A stretch of 64,000 nucleotides of DNA from Sandaracinus amylolyticus (GCF_021631985.1 NZ_CP070225.1:7874001-7938000), one strand, 5' to 3'; positions 56,596 through 64,000 are shown, counted from the first letter of the stretch. Notes: generated from the sequence alone by a model not told the origin. Made by a program: numbers and translations.

Positions 56596-57179
56596 CACGC
56601 CTTCGCCTTGATCGCCGCGAGCGTCGCGGCATCGGTGTCGATCGGCTTCTCGGCGCGGGTCTCGGGGATCGCCGGCTTCGACGTGAGCCCGTGCTGGATC
56701 TCCGAGAGATCGACGCCGTCGAGCGGCATCTCCATCGTGCGCTGCTTGTACGTGAGCCCGCGCGCACCGGGCGACGACGCGACGGCGGGCACCGGCGCGA
56801 CCGGCTCCTCGTCGAGCGGAGGCGGCGGCGCGTGCGCCGAGACCATCGGCTTGGCGGGCACGGTGCTCGACGACGGGACGGTGCCCGACGAGACCGGCGC
56901 CGCGACCGCCGAGGCCGCGGGGGCGACCGGCTTGGGCGGCGCGGGCTTCTGGCTCATCGCGAGCAGCTTCTGCTTCCGCAGCTCCGCGAGCTCTCGCAGC
57001 TCCTCGTCGCGCAGCAGATCGTCGATGCCGGTGCTCGCACGGATCTCGTTCGCGGCGCGCCGGAACTGCCGATACGTCTTCGCCACGGTCTTGACCATCG
57101 TGGGGAGCTTGTCGGGCCCGACCGCGATGAGGATCAACACCGCGATCACGACCATCTCGCCGAACCCGATTCCGAACAT
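56595..57179 (-). CDS. tatB: Sec-independent translocase protein TatB
   Basis: A 194-residue TatB. The single N-terminal TM helix (MFGIGFGEMVVIAVLILIAVGP) with the conserved Glu, then the hinge GPDKLPTMVKTVAKTYRQFRRAANEI, is diagnostic. A long Ala/Pro-rich, low-complexity middle leads to a short helical C-terminus. The ATG at 57179 begins exactly at the TM helix. It is cotranscribed with tatC and the receiver gene. No tatA was found in this window. Confidence 0.93.
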   Translation of the reverse strand: MFGIGFGEMVVIAVLILIAVGPDKLPTMVKTVAKTYRQFRRAANEIRASTGIDDLLRDEELRELAELRKQKLLAMSQKPAPPKPVAPAASAVAAPVSSGTVPSSSTVPAKPMVSAHAPPPPLDEEPVAPVPAVASSPGARGLTYKQRTMEMPLDGVDLSEIQHGLTSKPAIPETRAEKPIDTDAATLAAIKAKA

Positions 57180-57254
57180 GGCGGAGGCCACGGTGTAGCA
57201 GAATTCGGCTCTCTCGCGGAGCTTTCCGGCCCTGCCCTGCCCAGATGCGCAGAC

Positions 57255-57779
57255 CTACGTGGTGTCCCCGGCGGCGACACCGCGGGTGAACGCGAGCGCT
57301 TCCTGGGGGCTCGCCGCGAGGCGGACCCAGGCCGCGATCGTGCGGGCTCGTTCGCGCGCGGTCTCGGGCGCGAGCGGAGGTCGAGTGCGGCGCTCGATGC
57401 GCTCGGCGATCGCGAGCTCGAGATCCGCGGAGCGGGGATCGAGACCTCGGGCGAGGGCCTGCACCAGCGGGCTCGCGCGCACCGCGCGGACGACGCGCGT
57501 GCGCTCCGCGGCCGAGCCCGGCGTGGTGTCGAGCAGCGCGCGGCCCTCGCGGGTGATCGCGTGACGTCGCGCGCCCTCGCGCGTCGCCCATCCGAGCGCG
57601 CGTGCAGCCGCGAGCTGGTAGTGGGCGTGCCGTCGCGCCATGCCCGCGTGGGTCGCGACGTCGTCGCCGGTCGACGGTCCGCGCGCGAGCACCTCGATCG
57701 TCGCGCGGATGCGGCCGAGCTTCGTCGCGGCCTGAGGCACGTCGGCCGAGGGAACGGCGGCGTCGTCGTGGCTCGGCAT
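57255..57779 (-). CDS. Winged-helix-like hypothetical protein
   Basis: A 174-residue soluble protein with a helix-turn-helix-like N-terminal half: TKLGRIRATIEVLARGPSTGDDVATHAGMARRHAHYQLAAARALGWATREG. This resembles winged-helix DNA-binding units. The C-terminal half is helical and Arg-rich (ERARTIAAWVRLAAS). It lies upstream of the tat genes on the same strand, 75 bp before tatB. A regulatory role is possible; the target is unknown. Confidence 0.65.
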   Translation of the reverse strand: MPSHDDAAVPSADVPQAATKLGRIRATIEVLARGPSTGDDVATHAGMARRHAHYQLAAARALGWATREGARRHAITREGRALLDTTPGSAAERTRVVRAVRASPLVQALARGLDPRSADLELAIAERIERRTRPPLAPETARERARTIAAWVRLAASPQEALAFTRGVAAGDTT

Positions 57780-57828
57780 CGCAGGCGGTGATGGTAGATC
57801 CGCGGGCGCGTGGCATCATCGATCGCGC

Positions 57829-58527
57829 GTGGCGTACCGCGACGAGAACGAGGCGTTGCGGGCGCGCATCGAGCAGCTCGAGCGCGAGAACGACGAGCTG
57901 CGTCGCGAGCGCGCGCAGCTCCGCGCGCCGCTGCGGACGACCACGACCGGCGAGCGATTGCTCGGTGCGCCGCTGGTGCTGATCGAAGAGCGCGAGATCG
58001 AGGGCGCGCTCCCGGCGAGCGCGCACGAGGAGGTCCTCGAGACGCTGCGCGCCGCGTTCGGCGCGATCGGAGACGCGCAGTCGGTCGGGCAGACCCTGAC
58101 GTGGCGTCTCGGTCCACCGGCCGGACAGCGCATCGTCGAGGTGATCGTGACCTCGCGCGAGGGACGCACTCGGGTGCGCGTGCTCGAGCGACTGGGCGGC
58201 CTCGCGGGCGGGCTCTTCGGCGGGATCGTCGGAGGCGCGGGCGCGGGCGGTGCGGCGGTGATCGCGCCGCTGCTCGCGCTGGTCGATCCGGTGCTCGCGT
58301 TCGTGTCGGTGCCGCTGTGGATCGCCGCGGTGCACACGTTGGTGCGCGCCGGCTACGAGAGCTCCGCGAACGCGCGGGCGAGAGAGCTCGACGGGCTCAC
58401 GAAGGAGCTCGAGCGCGTGGTGCGGCACCGCGTCGCGCAGGACGGACCGAGGGTGCGCGTCGACGCCACCGAGCGGGACGACGAGGCCGAGCAGGCGCGC
58501 ACCGCCGGAGCACGTCGCGCGACCTGA
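57829..58527 (+). CDS. Coiled-coil membrane-associated hypothetical protein
   Basis: A 232-residue protein. Residues 4-35 are a strong coiled coil (ENEALRARIEQLERENDELRRERAQLR). A beta-containing domain follows, then two hydrophobic segments (GGLAGGLFGGIVGGAGAGGAAVI, LLALVDPVLAFVSVPLWIAAVHTL) and a charged helical tail. No family is recognised. GTG start at 57829. It is divergent from the winged-helix gene by about 50 bp and is followed by an HPF-like gene. Confidence 0.65.
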   Translation: MAYRDENEALRARIEQLERENDELRRERAQLRAPLRTTTTGERLLGAPLVLIEEREIEGALPASAHEEVLETLRAAFGAIGDAQSVGQTLTWRLGPPAGQRIVEVIVTSREGRTRVRVLERLGGLAGGLFGGIVGGAGAGGAAVIAPLLALVDPVLAFVSVPLWIAAVHTLVRAGYESSANARARELDGLTKELERVVRHRVAQDGPRVRVDATERDDEAEQARTAGARRAT

Positions 58528-58572
58528 CGAGGATCACGCGTCCGAGCCGCGCGGTTGCGACCCGTCCACGCG

Positions 58573-58593
58573 CGCATACCTCCCGGGTATGCG
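58573..58593 (+). promoter_or_regulatory. Hairpin that contains the hpf-like start codon
   Basis: Perfect 8-bp arms CGCATACC and GGTATGCG flank TCCCG. The right arm contains the ATG at 58589, while a second ATG lies just outside at 58595. No Shine-Dalgarno is visible before the first ATG. In RNA the first start codon would be sequestered, so translation may be conditional or may use the second ATG. Confidence 0.55.
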
Positions 58594-58918
58594 AATGCCT
58601 GTGCAGATCCACTTCCGCGACATGGATGCATCGGAGGCGATGGAGTCGGTGCTCCGCGAGAAGCTCGAGGCGGTCACGCAGCTCGAGCCGCGTGCGACGT
58701 CGTGCCACGTGGTGATCGAGCCCACCGACAAGCGGCACCGTCACGGCACGATCCACCGCATCACGGTGCGGCTCGCCGTGCCGGGTGACGAGCTCGTCGT
58801 GAGCCGCGAGAGCGGCGAGGATCACTCGCACGAGGATCCTTACGTCGCGCTGCGCGATGCGTGCGACGCGCTGCGCCGCCAGGTCGTCGAGCGCAATCGC
58901 ATGCGCCGCGGCGACTGA
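58589..58918 (+). CDS. HPF/RaiA-like ribosome hibernation factor
   Basis: A 109-residue protein of the sigma-54-modulation/HPF family: PVQIHFRDMDASEAMESVLREKLEAVTQLEPRATSCHVVIEPTDKRHRHGTIHRITVRLAVPGDELVVSRE, a beta-alpha-beta-beta-beta-alpha core. A final helix DPYVALRDACDALRRQVVERNR completes it. It is a short form without the long C-terminal dimerisation domain. HPF-type proteins bind the 30S decoding region and promote 100S or hibernating ribosomes. The start could be 58589 or 58595. Confidence 0.88.
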   Translation: MRMPVQIHFRDMDASEAMESVLREKLEAVTQLEPRATSCHVVIEPTDKRHRHGTIHRITVRLAVPGDELVVSRESGEDHSHEDPYVALRDACDALRRQVVERNRMRRGD

Positions 58919-58994
58919 CTGATTCGTCGATCCCGCGCGGCCCGCCCCGCCCACGCACCATCCCTCCGCGGCACGTGGGCGAGGCGGCGGCGAG

Positions 58995-59028
58995 GGAGAT
59001 CACGCCCAGGGGGGCTGGCGTGATCTCC
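58995..59028. terminator. 12-bp-stem hairpin between convergent genes
   Basis: Perfect arms GGAGATCACGCC (58995-59006) and GGCGTGATCTCC (59017-59028) with a 10-nt G-rich loop. It lies midway between the hpf-like gene (ends 58918) and the coiled-coil lipoprotein gene (ends 59098, minus), so it probably terminates both. Confidence 0.7.
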
Positions 59029-59097
59029 GCGCGCGGCTCCGTGGAGTCACGAGCGTCGGGGGGGGGCGGCGACTGCTCGCGCGAACGGAGCCGGTGC

Positions 59098-59436
59098 TCA
59101 CTCGGCGATCGGGCGGTCTTCCTCGTAGCGCTGCAGGTTGCGCTCGCGCTCCTCGACGCCCTCTTCCGCCTGCTCGAGGCGCTGCTCTTCCATCTCGTGC
59201 TGCTGCTCGAGCGCCTCTTCACGCTGCTGGAGCTCGCGGTCGAGCTGCTGCTGCTGGGTGTCGAGCTGCTGCTCGCGCTGCTCGCGCTCCTGCTCGAGCT
59301 GCTGCTCCTGGGCCTCCATGCGCTGGTCGAGCGCCTCCTCTTGCTCGTCCATCGCGTTCTCGCGCGGCGTCTCGCACGCCGGCAGCGCGCCGAGCGCGAG
59401 GCCCGCGAGGATTCCGATCATGAGGTGCTTCCGCAT
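59098..59436 (-). CDS. Coiled-coil lipoprotein
   Basis: A 112-residue lipoprotein. The leader (RKHLMIGILAGLALGALPAC) ends in the lipobox LPAC. The rest, after ETPRENAMD, is almost all Glu/Gln/Arg in heptad-like order (DEQEEALDQRMEAQEQQLEQEREQREQQLDTQQQQL and onward), that is, a continuous coiled coil of about 75 residues. Resembles periplasmic Lpp-like or spacer proteins anchored to the outer membrane. No specific family. Confidence 0.82.
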   Translation of the reverse strand: MRKHLMIGILAGLALGALPACETPRENAMDEQEEALDQRMEAQEQQLEQEREQREQQLDTQQQQLDRELQQREEALEQQHEMEEQRLEQAEEGVEERERNLQRYEEDRPIAE

Positions 59437-59641
59437 TCTTGGTTCTCTCCTCTCCGTACGGTCCCGGGAGGAGCAACCGCGATGCCGACACCGTCGATCC
59501 GAGCCCACGGCGCGGAGATCGTCTCGTCGTGCGTGTCGCCAGCGCTCGGATGTCGCGCCGAGGTGCAGGCAATCGCGTCCAGGAGCGCCTTGGCGTGAGG
59601 CGTCGTGACGCGCGCAACGGTCTCACCGTCGCGCGGACGAG

Positions 59642-59673
59642 ACGTTCGAGCACGGCACGCCGGGCTCGAACGT
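59642..59673. terminator. 10-bp inverted repeat after the MYXO-CTERM gene
   Basis: Perfect arms ACGTTCGAGC (59642-59651) and GCTCGAACGT (59664-59673) with a 12-nt loop, only 3 bp beyond the stop codon (59677-59679, minus strand) of the MYXO-CTERM lipoprotein gene. Probable terminator for that gene. Confidence 0.65.
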
Positions 59674-59676
59674 GCG

Positions 59677-61224
59677 TCAGGCGCGACGCCGGCGGATCGC
59701 GAGGCCGAGCGCCACGACCGCGAACGCGAGCGCGAAGTGCGAGCGCGACGCGCCGTGCCCGACGCTGCAGCCGCCGGAGATCATGCGCGGGCCGTCATCG
59801 CCGGGGCCGCCGTCGTCGCCGGGGCCGCCGTCGTCGCCGGGACCTTCGCAGTCGATCGCGTCCTCGCCGTCGCAGTCCTGATCGACTCCGTCGTCGCAGA
59901 TCTCGTCGGCGCCGGGGTGCACGTCGGCATCGTCGGGCGCGCAGTCGTCGGACGCGTAGCCGTCGCCGTCGTCGTCGGTCGGCGGCGCGCTGCAGGCGCC
60001 CGCGGCGCAGCCGAGCTCGCAGGTCTCGCGGAACACCATGCCGCGCTCGCAGCGCACACGATCGCTGCCCTCGCAGCTCCACGCATCGCCGATCCCCTCG
60101 GGGCACGGCGGAGGCGCGGTCGAGGTCACGCGGATCTGGAGCTGCGCATCGACGGGACCGCCGCTCTCGCTGAACCACGCGACGCCCTCGCGCACGAGGT
60201 TGAAGAACTGCGGGTAGTCACCCGCCGCTTCGGGCGCGCGCACGCTGAACACGAAGCGACCGGTGCCGCCGGGCGGGACCTCGCGATCGATCGTCGCGGC
60301 GCGGTTCGGCGCGATCCAGTCGTCGGCGGCGATCGGGCTGGCGACGTCGCGCGGCTCGGTGGTGCCGAGGAAGACCTCGCCCGGACGCCACGTCTGCGCG
60401 CCGGTGTTGCGCATCTCGAGGTAGCCCATCTGCGCGGTGCCGGCCTCGAGCGGGAACGGATCGCGCGCGAGCGGGAAGCTCTGCGAGACGTACGCGGCGC
60501 CCCAGTCGCGCGTCGTCACCCAGAAGTCGGCGCCCATCTCGTTGTAGACGCCGGTCGTGTTGTCCCGGTAGTGCGCGTAGCGCTGCGAGAAGCACGAGTA
60601 GCTGGGGGCGCAGCCGTTGTAGTAGTGGGTGACGGTGCGGATCCAGGGATCCCAGCGATCGTTGCCGATGCGCACGCCGTTCATCCACGCGATCGCCTGC
60701 GCGCGGTTCTCGACGCCGGGCACGTACGCCGAGCGGACCACCATGTTCGCGACGAAGTCGACCGCCGCCTGGGTGTTGCCGGCGATCGAGAGGATGCGAT
60801 TGCCCTCGCGCGCGAGGGTCTGCTCGAACGTGCCGGCGTCGAACTGGAACATGCCGAGCCCGCCCTGACGGTCGGCGCACGGTCCGTCGCCCGCGCCCGC
60901 GACGACCGGGCCGCCGCCGCAGTCGCTGCTGTTCGGGCCCTGGCAGGCCCAGGTGAGCTCGCGCCAGCAGTGGCTCATGCGGGTCTCGGCATCGGCGATG
61001 CCCGCGAGCAGCCATCCCTGCTCCATGCCCGCGCCGAACGCGGCGTCGCGGATCTGCCCGGCGCGCACCCGACGCTCGGCGGCGGTGAGATCGGCGGAGA
61101 CGACCCCGACCTCGCCCGGCTCGTCCATGAGCATGCCCATCGGCGCGGCAGGCTCGTTCTGCATGCAGGCTGGCAGCAGCAGCGAGAGCGCAGTGAGGCA
61201 GACGAACGCAGCGCGGCGCATCAT
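59677..61224 (-). CDS. Lipoprotein with lysozyme-like region, FW-type Ig domain and MYXO-CTERM
   Basis: A 515-residue surface protein. The leader ends LLPAC. Residues about 50-215 look like a lysozyme-type catalytic region (AGIADAETRMSHCWREL, RQGGLGMFQFDAGTFEQTL), which is a weak match. Residues about 250-345 resemble the NBR1/FW Ig-like domain (RNTGAQTWRPGEVFLGT, VPPGGTGRFVFSVRAPEAAGDYPQFFNLVREGVAWF). A Cys-rich segment and a MopE-like metal-binding stretch (DDCAPDDADVHPGADEICDDGVDQDCDGEDA) follow. The protein ends in a MYXO-CTERM signal: GCSVGH, a TM helix and RRRRA. It thus has both lipid and C-terminal anchoring signals. Confidence 0.85.
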   Translation of the reverse strand: MMRRAAFVCLTALSLLLPACMQNEPAAPMGMLMDEPGEVGVVSADLTAAERRVRAGQIRDAAFGAGMEQGWLLAGIADAETRMSHCWRELTWACQGPNSSDCGGGPVVAGAGDGPCADRQGGLGMFQFDAGTFEQTLAREGNRILSIAGNTQAAVDFVANMVVRSAYVPGVENRAQAIAWMNGVRIGNDRWDPWIRTVTHYYNGCAPSYSCFSQRYAHYRDNTTGVYNEMGADFWVTTRDWGAAYVSQSFPLARDPFPLEAGTAQMGYLEMRNTGAQTWRPGEVFLGTTEPRDVASPIAADDWIAPNRAATIDREVPPGGTGRFVFSVRAPEAAGDYPQFFNLVREGVAWFSESGGPVDAQLQIRVTSTAPPPCPEGIGDAWSCEGSDRVRCERGMVFRETCELGCAAGACSAPPTDDDGDGYASDDCAPDDADVHPGADEICDDGVDQDCDGEDAIDCEGPGDDGGPGDDGGPGDDGPRMISGGCSVGHGASRSHFALAFAVVALGLAIRRRRA

Positions 61225-61444
61225 GCCCCGCTGCGTTTACAAGCCACGTGCCTGCGCGGTGGGCCCCGCGGAGCGCGAAGAGTGCGGCGTGGGGATCGCG
61301 CGAGCGTGCGGGTTTGGCCGGGATGCGCGGAATTCGCGGGGGAAGTGGTGGTCGGAATCTGGACGGTCGGAGGGCGGGCCGAGCACGCGGGTTCGCACTG
61401 GCCGGCACGTCGAAGCGGAGCTCGTCGGGTATTATCCTTCGATC

Positions 61445-61879
61445 ATGGCGTTCCCGTTCGACTTCGCTGCGCAGAACGAGCTCGGCCGCATCGCGCTCGC
61501 CGTCGAAGCGAAGGCTCTGACGGGAACGAGTGACAGGTGGGCACGCGAGCTGCGAGACATGATCGCGACCCGTTCGAGCGTGCTCGAGTCGAGCGCCTTC
61601 CTGCTGGTGACCCCGGATCGACTCTACGTGTGGCCCGCAGGCGCGTCGAACGACACCGCGCCGACGACGGTGGACGCCGGCGCGGTGCTCGGTAGCTACC
61701 TGTCGCGTGCGGGAGTCCGCGGGGACCGTCGAATCGATCCGCGCGTGTTCGAAGACATCGTCGGATGGTGGCTACAGGACCTCGCGACCGGCGTCGCCGA
61801 GCCGTCGCATGGCGCCGAGATCGAGCCGATTGCGAAAGCAGTTCGTGGCACCCGTGTCATCGCCGAGCGCGCGGCGTGA
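61445..61879 (+). CDS. PD-(D/E)XK-like hypothetical protein
   Basis: A 144-residue soluble protein with AAQNELGRIALAVEAKALTGTSDRWARELRDMI near the N-terminus. The glutamate at 12 and the VEAKA element (Glu21-x-Lys23) resemble a PD-(D/E)XK nuclease core, and FLLVTPDRLYVWP follows as the next strand. The first acidic residue is closer than usual, so the match is moderate. Its stop overlaps the start of a PIN-domain gene (GTGA), forming a coupled two-gene unit. No homologue is recognised for certain. Confidence 0.6.
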   Translation: MAFPFDFAAQNELGRIALAVEAKALTGTSDRWARELRDMIATRSSVLESSAFLLVTPDRLYVWPAGASNDTAPTTVDAGAVLGSYLSRAGVRGDRRIDPRVFEDIVGWWLQDLATGVAEPSHGAEIEPIAKAVRGTRVIAERAA

Positions 61880-62481
61880 GGGTCTACGCCGAGACGAACT
61901 TTGTGCTCGAGATGGTGCTCGAGCAGGGCGAGGTGCTCGAGGCGACCGCGCTGGTCGAGCTCGCCGAGCGACGATCGATTGCGCTCGTACTTCCCTCCGC
62001 CGCGCTGTTCGAGACCTACGACACCGTGCACCGGCGCCGAACCGAGCGACGCGCTCTCGTGAAGAGGATCGAGGACGAACTGCTGCAGGTCGGTCGATCC
62101 TTGTCGATGGCGAGCGAAGCGTCTCAGCTGCGCGGCACGCTCGTGCGCGCCGATGCGCTGGTGACCCAGCGTTTCGAGGACGTCCGGCAGCGCCTGCTCG
62201 CAATCGTCGACTGGATTCCGCTGGACCACGCGGTCTTCGATGAGGCGTGTAGGCTCGAGATCGCTCACGGGCTCGGTACGCCGGACGCCATCATGCTCGC
62301 GAGCGTGCTGCTCCACGCACGAGCAGCGGGCGGGGAAGCCATCTTCGTGACGAAGAACCCACGCGACTTCGACACACCCGACGTGCGCAGCGCGTTGAGC
62401 GCAGTCCGTTGCGCTCCGCTGTTCAAGATCGCGGCGGCGCACGCGAGAGTCACTGCCACGGCGGCTACCGTGACGCGCTGA
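61876..62481 (+). CDS. PIN-domain ribonuclease-like protein
   Basis: A 201-residue PIN-domain protein. The acidic residues are in the usual places: YAETNFVLE (Glu6), LPSAALFETY (Glu46), GTPDAIMLASVLL (Asp) and FVTKNPRDF (Asn/Asp). The first acidic position is a glutamate (ETN) rather than the commoner DTN, a known PIN variant. The GTG start overlaps the stop of the preceding PD-(D/E)XK-like gene. It is longer than VapC toxins (about 130 residues), so a plain toxin-antitoxin toxin is less likely. RNA or single-strand cleavage is expected from the family. Confidence 0.75.
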   Translation: MRVYAETNFVLEMVLEQGEVLEATALVELAERRSIALVLPSAALFETYDTVHRRRTERRALVKRIEDELLQVGRSLSMASEASQLRGTLVRADALVTQRFEDVRQRLLAIVDWIPLDHAVFDEACRLEIAHGLGTPDAIMLASVLLHARAAGGEAIFVTKNPRDFDTPDVRSALSAVRCAPLFKIAAAHARVTATAATVTR

Positions 62482-62501
62482 GGCACACGCTTCTTCGAGG
62501 A

Positions 62502-63125
62502 TCACGCCGCGATGATCTCATCGTCGGGCGGCGGGCCCTCGAGCGTCAGCTGCGCCGCGTCCTGCAGCGCGTAGGCGTGGGCGAGGCCGAAGACCCAGAT
62601 CGGCGCGGTGAGGATGAGGAGGCCCGGGCCGGGGGTCACGATCGCGTGCAGCACGACGAAGAGCAGGCCCGAGAGGTGGTGCAGCACCGACCACACGACC
62701 GCGCCCTCGGCGAGATCGACGACCTCGCGATCGCGACGCAGCACGAAGTACGCGATGCACGCGAGCGCGAGCCCGAGGAAGAAGCCGCTCGATCCGGTGA
62801 CCACCAGGCCGACCCCGGTGACCACCCCGATGAGCCCGACTCCGTCGGTCATCGCGCCGACGCAGAGCATCATCGGCGCGAACACGAGGCTCGTGAGCAC
62901 CGACCACACCATCCCGATCCCCGCGGTCCACGTGATCGGCGACGGAGTGCCTCGCGGCACCTCGCGGCTCACGCGCGACTCGCGATACGCGCCGCGGCCG
63001 AGCCGCAACGCAGGGCCCGGGACGCTGCCCCATCGCGCGGCGAACCGGACGGACCAGTACGCGGTCGCGACGACGGCGACCATCGCGATGCCGAGCACGA
63101 AAAGGGCGTACAGCACGAGTCCCAT
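62502..63125 (-). CDS. Integral membrane hypothetical protein (paralogue 2)
   Basis: A 207-residue protein with about six TM helices (LVLYALFVLGIAMVAVVATAYW, IGMVWSVLTSLVFAPMMLCVGAM, GLVVTGSSGFFLGLALACIAYFV, HHLSGLLFVVLHAIV). It shares its layout and several motifs (G-G-VW/MVWS--TSLVFAP, HH--GLLFVVLHA, GLAHAYAL) with the next gene. No known family is recognised. It is convergent with the PIN gene, 20 bp apart. Confidence 0.65.
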   Translation of the reverse strand: MGLVLYALFVLGIAMVAVVATAYWSVRFAARWGSVPGPALRLGRGAYRESRVSREVPRGTPSPITWTAGIGMVWSVLTSLVFAPMMLCVGAMTDGVGLIGVVTGVGLVVTGSSGFFLGLALACIAYFVLRRDREVVDLAEGAVVWSVLHHLSGLLFVVLHAIVTPGPGLLILTAPIWVFGLAHAYALQDAAQLTLEGPPPDDEIIAA

Positions 63126-63158
63126 GCTCGCTCTCCATGAGCGCGCGGCACGCGCGCG

Positions 63159-63839
63159 TCAGAGGGGCGATCGATCTCCGATCGCGAGGATCGCCGCGCT
63201 CTCGGACGAGGCATCTTCGTCGTCGCGCTCGCAACGCTGCACGCGCGCCACGATCCGCGAGACGCGCCCCAGCGACCACGCGTGCACGAGGCCGATCGCG
63301 CAGGGCACCGCGACGATGGCGACGATGCGCGCATCGTCCTCGTGCACCGCGAAGAGCACGAACGAGAGGAGCACCATCGCGTGGTGCAGCGAGGACCACG
63401 TCGCGACGGAGAGCGCGCGCTCGTCGGCGTCGGGCTCGCGCTCGAGAAGCGCGCGCGAGGCACGCACCAGCGAAGGACCGAGCGCGAACGCGGCGACCGC
63501 GGTGGCGAAGACGCCGAGGCCCGAGAGCGTGAGGAGGATCTGCCGCACCGGATCGTGACGCGCGGGCGCGAGCAGGAAGACGAGGCCGCTCGGCGCGAAG
63601 ACGAGCGTCGTGAGGAAGCCCCACACGCAGCCGGTGCCCGCGACGAGCACGACCGAGAGCGGGACGGGACGAGGCGCGTGGCTGCGCACGAGCGCGCGGC
63701 GATAGGGGCCCACACCGACGAGCGCGGCAGGACGCGACACGCGCCCCCAGCGGTCGCGCGCGCGCCACGCCCACCACGCGGTGAGCACCGCACCGATCAT
63801 CGCGGACAAGAGCGCGATGCGGGCGAGGAGCTCGGCCAT
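63159..63839 (-). CDS. Integral membrane hypothetical protein (paralogue 1)
   Basis: A 226-residue membrane protein of about six TM helices (IALLSAMIGAVLTAWWAWRA, VLVAGTGCVWGFLTTLVFAP, LLTLSGLGVFATAVAAFALG, HHAMVLLSFVLFAVHEDDA, IVAIVAVPCAIGLVHAWSLG). It matches the gene at 62502 in order and in the GCVWGFLTTLVFAP and HHAMVLLSFVLFA segments, with 33 bp between. They are probably a tandem duplicate pair in one transcript. Function unknown. Confidence 0.65.
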   Translation of the reverse strand: MAELLARIALLSAMIGAVLTAWWAWRARDRWGRVSRPAALVGVGPYRRALVRSHAPRPVPLSVVLVAGTGCVWGFLTTLVFAPSGLVFLLAPARHDPVRQILLTLSGLGVFATAVAAFALGPSLVRASRALLEREPDADERALSVATWSSLHHAMVLLSFVLFAVHEDDARIVAIVAVPCAIGLVHAWSLGRVSRIVARVQRCERDDEDASSESAAILAIGDRSPL

Positions 63840-63872
63840 CTCCGTCGCTATTGCGCGCCCCGTGCCGACCGT

Positions 63873-64000
63873 TCAGCGAAGCACGCGCGACATCAGGAGC
63901 TCGTCCACGTACACATCGGGACCGCGTCGGATCGCCCCGAGCTCTCGGCCGTACACCACGAACCCGTGGCGCTCGTAGAGCCGCAGCGCCCGCACGTTGT
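63873..64000 (-). CDS. Partial GNAT acetyltransferase (C-terminus)
   Basis: The window ends inside a gene. The translated C-terminal 42 residues (NVRALRLYERHGFVVYGREL then AIRRGPDVYVDELLMSRVLR) contain the typical GNAT ending, where a strand and helix follow the acetyl-CoA loop (LYERHGF). The N-terminal part with the binding loop is outside the window. It lies upstream of the membrane-protein pair on the same strand. Confidence 0.8.
   Translation of the reverse strand, partial: NVRALRLYERHGFVVYGRELGAIRRGPDVYVDELLMSRVLR

Noticed and set aside
61876-62481. A VapBC toxin-antitoxin system
   Set aside because: The PIN protein is too long and the partner upstream has no antitoxin DNA-binding motif.
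1-64000. tRNA, rRNA, riboswitch, insertion sequence or prophage genes
   Set aside because: None was recognised by eye; a covariance-model and profile search would be needed to exclude small RNAs.

Overview
This window reads as chromosome from a high-GC (about 70 % or more) myxobacterium. The evidence is indirect but consistent. There are many secreted lipoproteins with Asp/Ala/Gly-rich linkers directly after the lipobox, a MYXO-CTERM sorting tail (protein at 59677-61224), a Ser/Thr kinase with a PEGA domain, cysteine-rich surface lipoproteins, and a set of starch-degrading lipoproteins. A Polyangiales organism resembling Sandaracinus is my best inference. No rRNA, tRNA, CRISPR array, transposase or phage gene was recognised.

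Layout. 1-5400: two ArsR-regulator/SRPBCC cassettes (one with a GST gene), a catalytically dead site-2-protease-like PDZ protein, a ZU5-like lipoprotein and an XRE/DUF4423-like regulator. 5400-7100: a TPR gene flanked on both sides by tandem arrays of a hairpin-forming repeat; related copies lie near 2.9 and 10.7 kb. 7.1-16.1 kb: Fur-family regulator, hypotheticals, a frameshifted lipoprotein gene, a VWA lipoprotein, RsgA, a small winged-helix gene behind a repeat-rich regulatory region, and tandem DUF4419 paralogues. 16.4-24.3 kb: a large ArnT/PMT-like glycosyltransferase, then a four-gene overlapping operon coupling a Ser/Thr kinase to an orphan periplasmic-binding lipoprotein, another lipoprotein and a TPR protein. 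24.5-28 kb: an acetate kinase-PduL fusion overlapping a GH13 amylase lipoprotein.

28.5-42.9 kb: metallophosphoesterase and nucleotidyltransferase (divergent), a DUF218 protein, a second GH13 amylase, several large lipoproteins and a membrane protein. 42.9-48.1 kb: a DNA methyltransferase-nuclease-GNAT cluster (candidate restriction-modification), then an LPLAT/epimerase pair and a P-loop kinase. 48.1-53 kb: VOC proteins and a Cpx-like envelope-stress operon (Spy-like His-rich protein, small protein, response regulator, histidine kinase). 53-59 kb: a GH31 glycosidase lipoprotein, a tatB-tatC-receiver operon and an HPF-like gene. 59-64 kb: lipoproteins, a coupled PD-(D/E)XK-like/PIN pair, two paralogous membrane proteins and a partial GNAT gene.

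How the parts fit. Three lipoprotein glycosidases (two GH13, one GH31) suggest extracellular breakdown of alpha-glucans. The AckA-PduL fusion, translationally coupled to one amylase, would turn excess acetyl-CoA into acetate with ATP gain. The strongest candidates for something undescribed are the AckA-PduL fusion, the hairpin repeat family, the kinase/binding-protein operon, the two compact nuclease cassettes and the receiver protein coupled to tatC.
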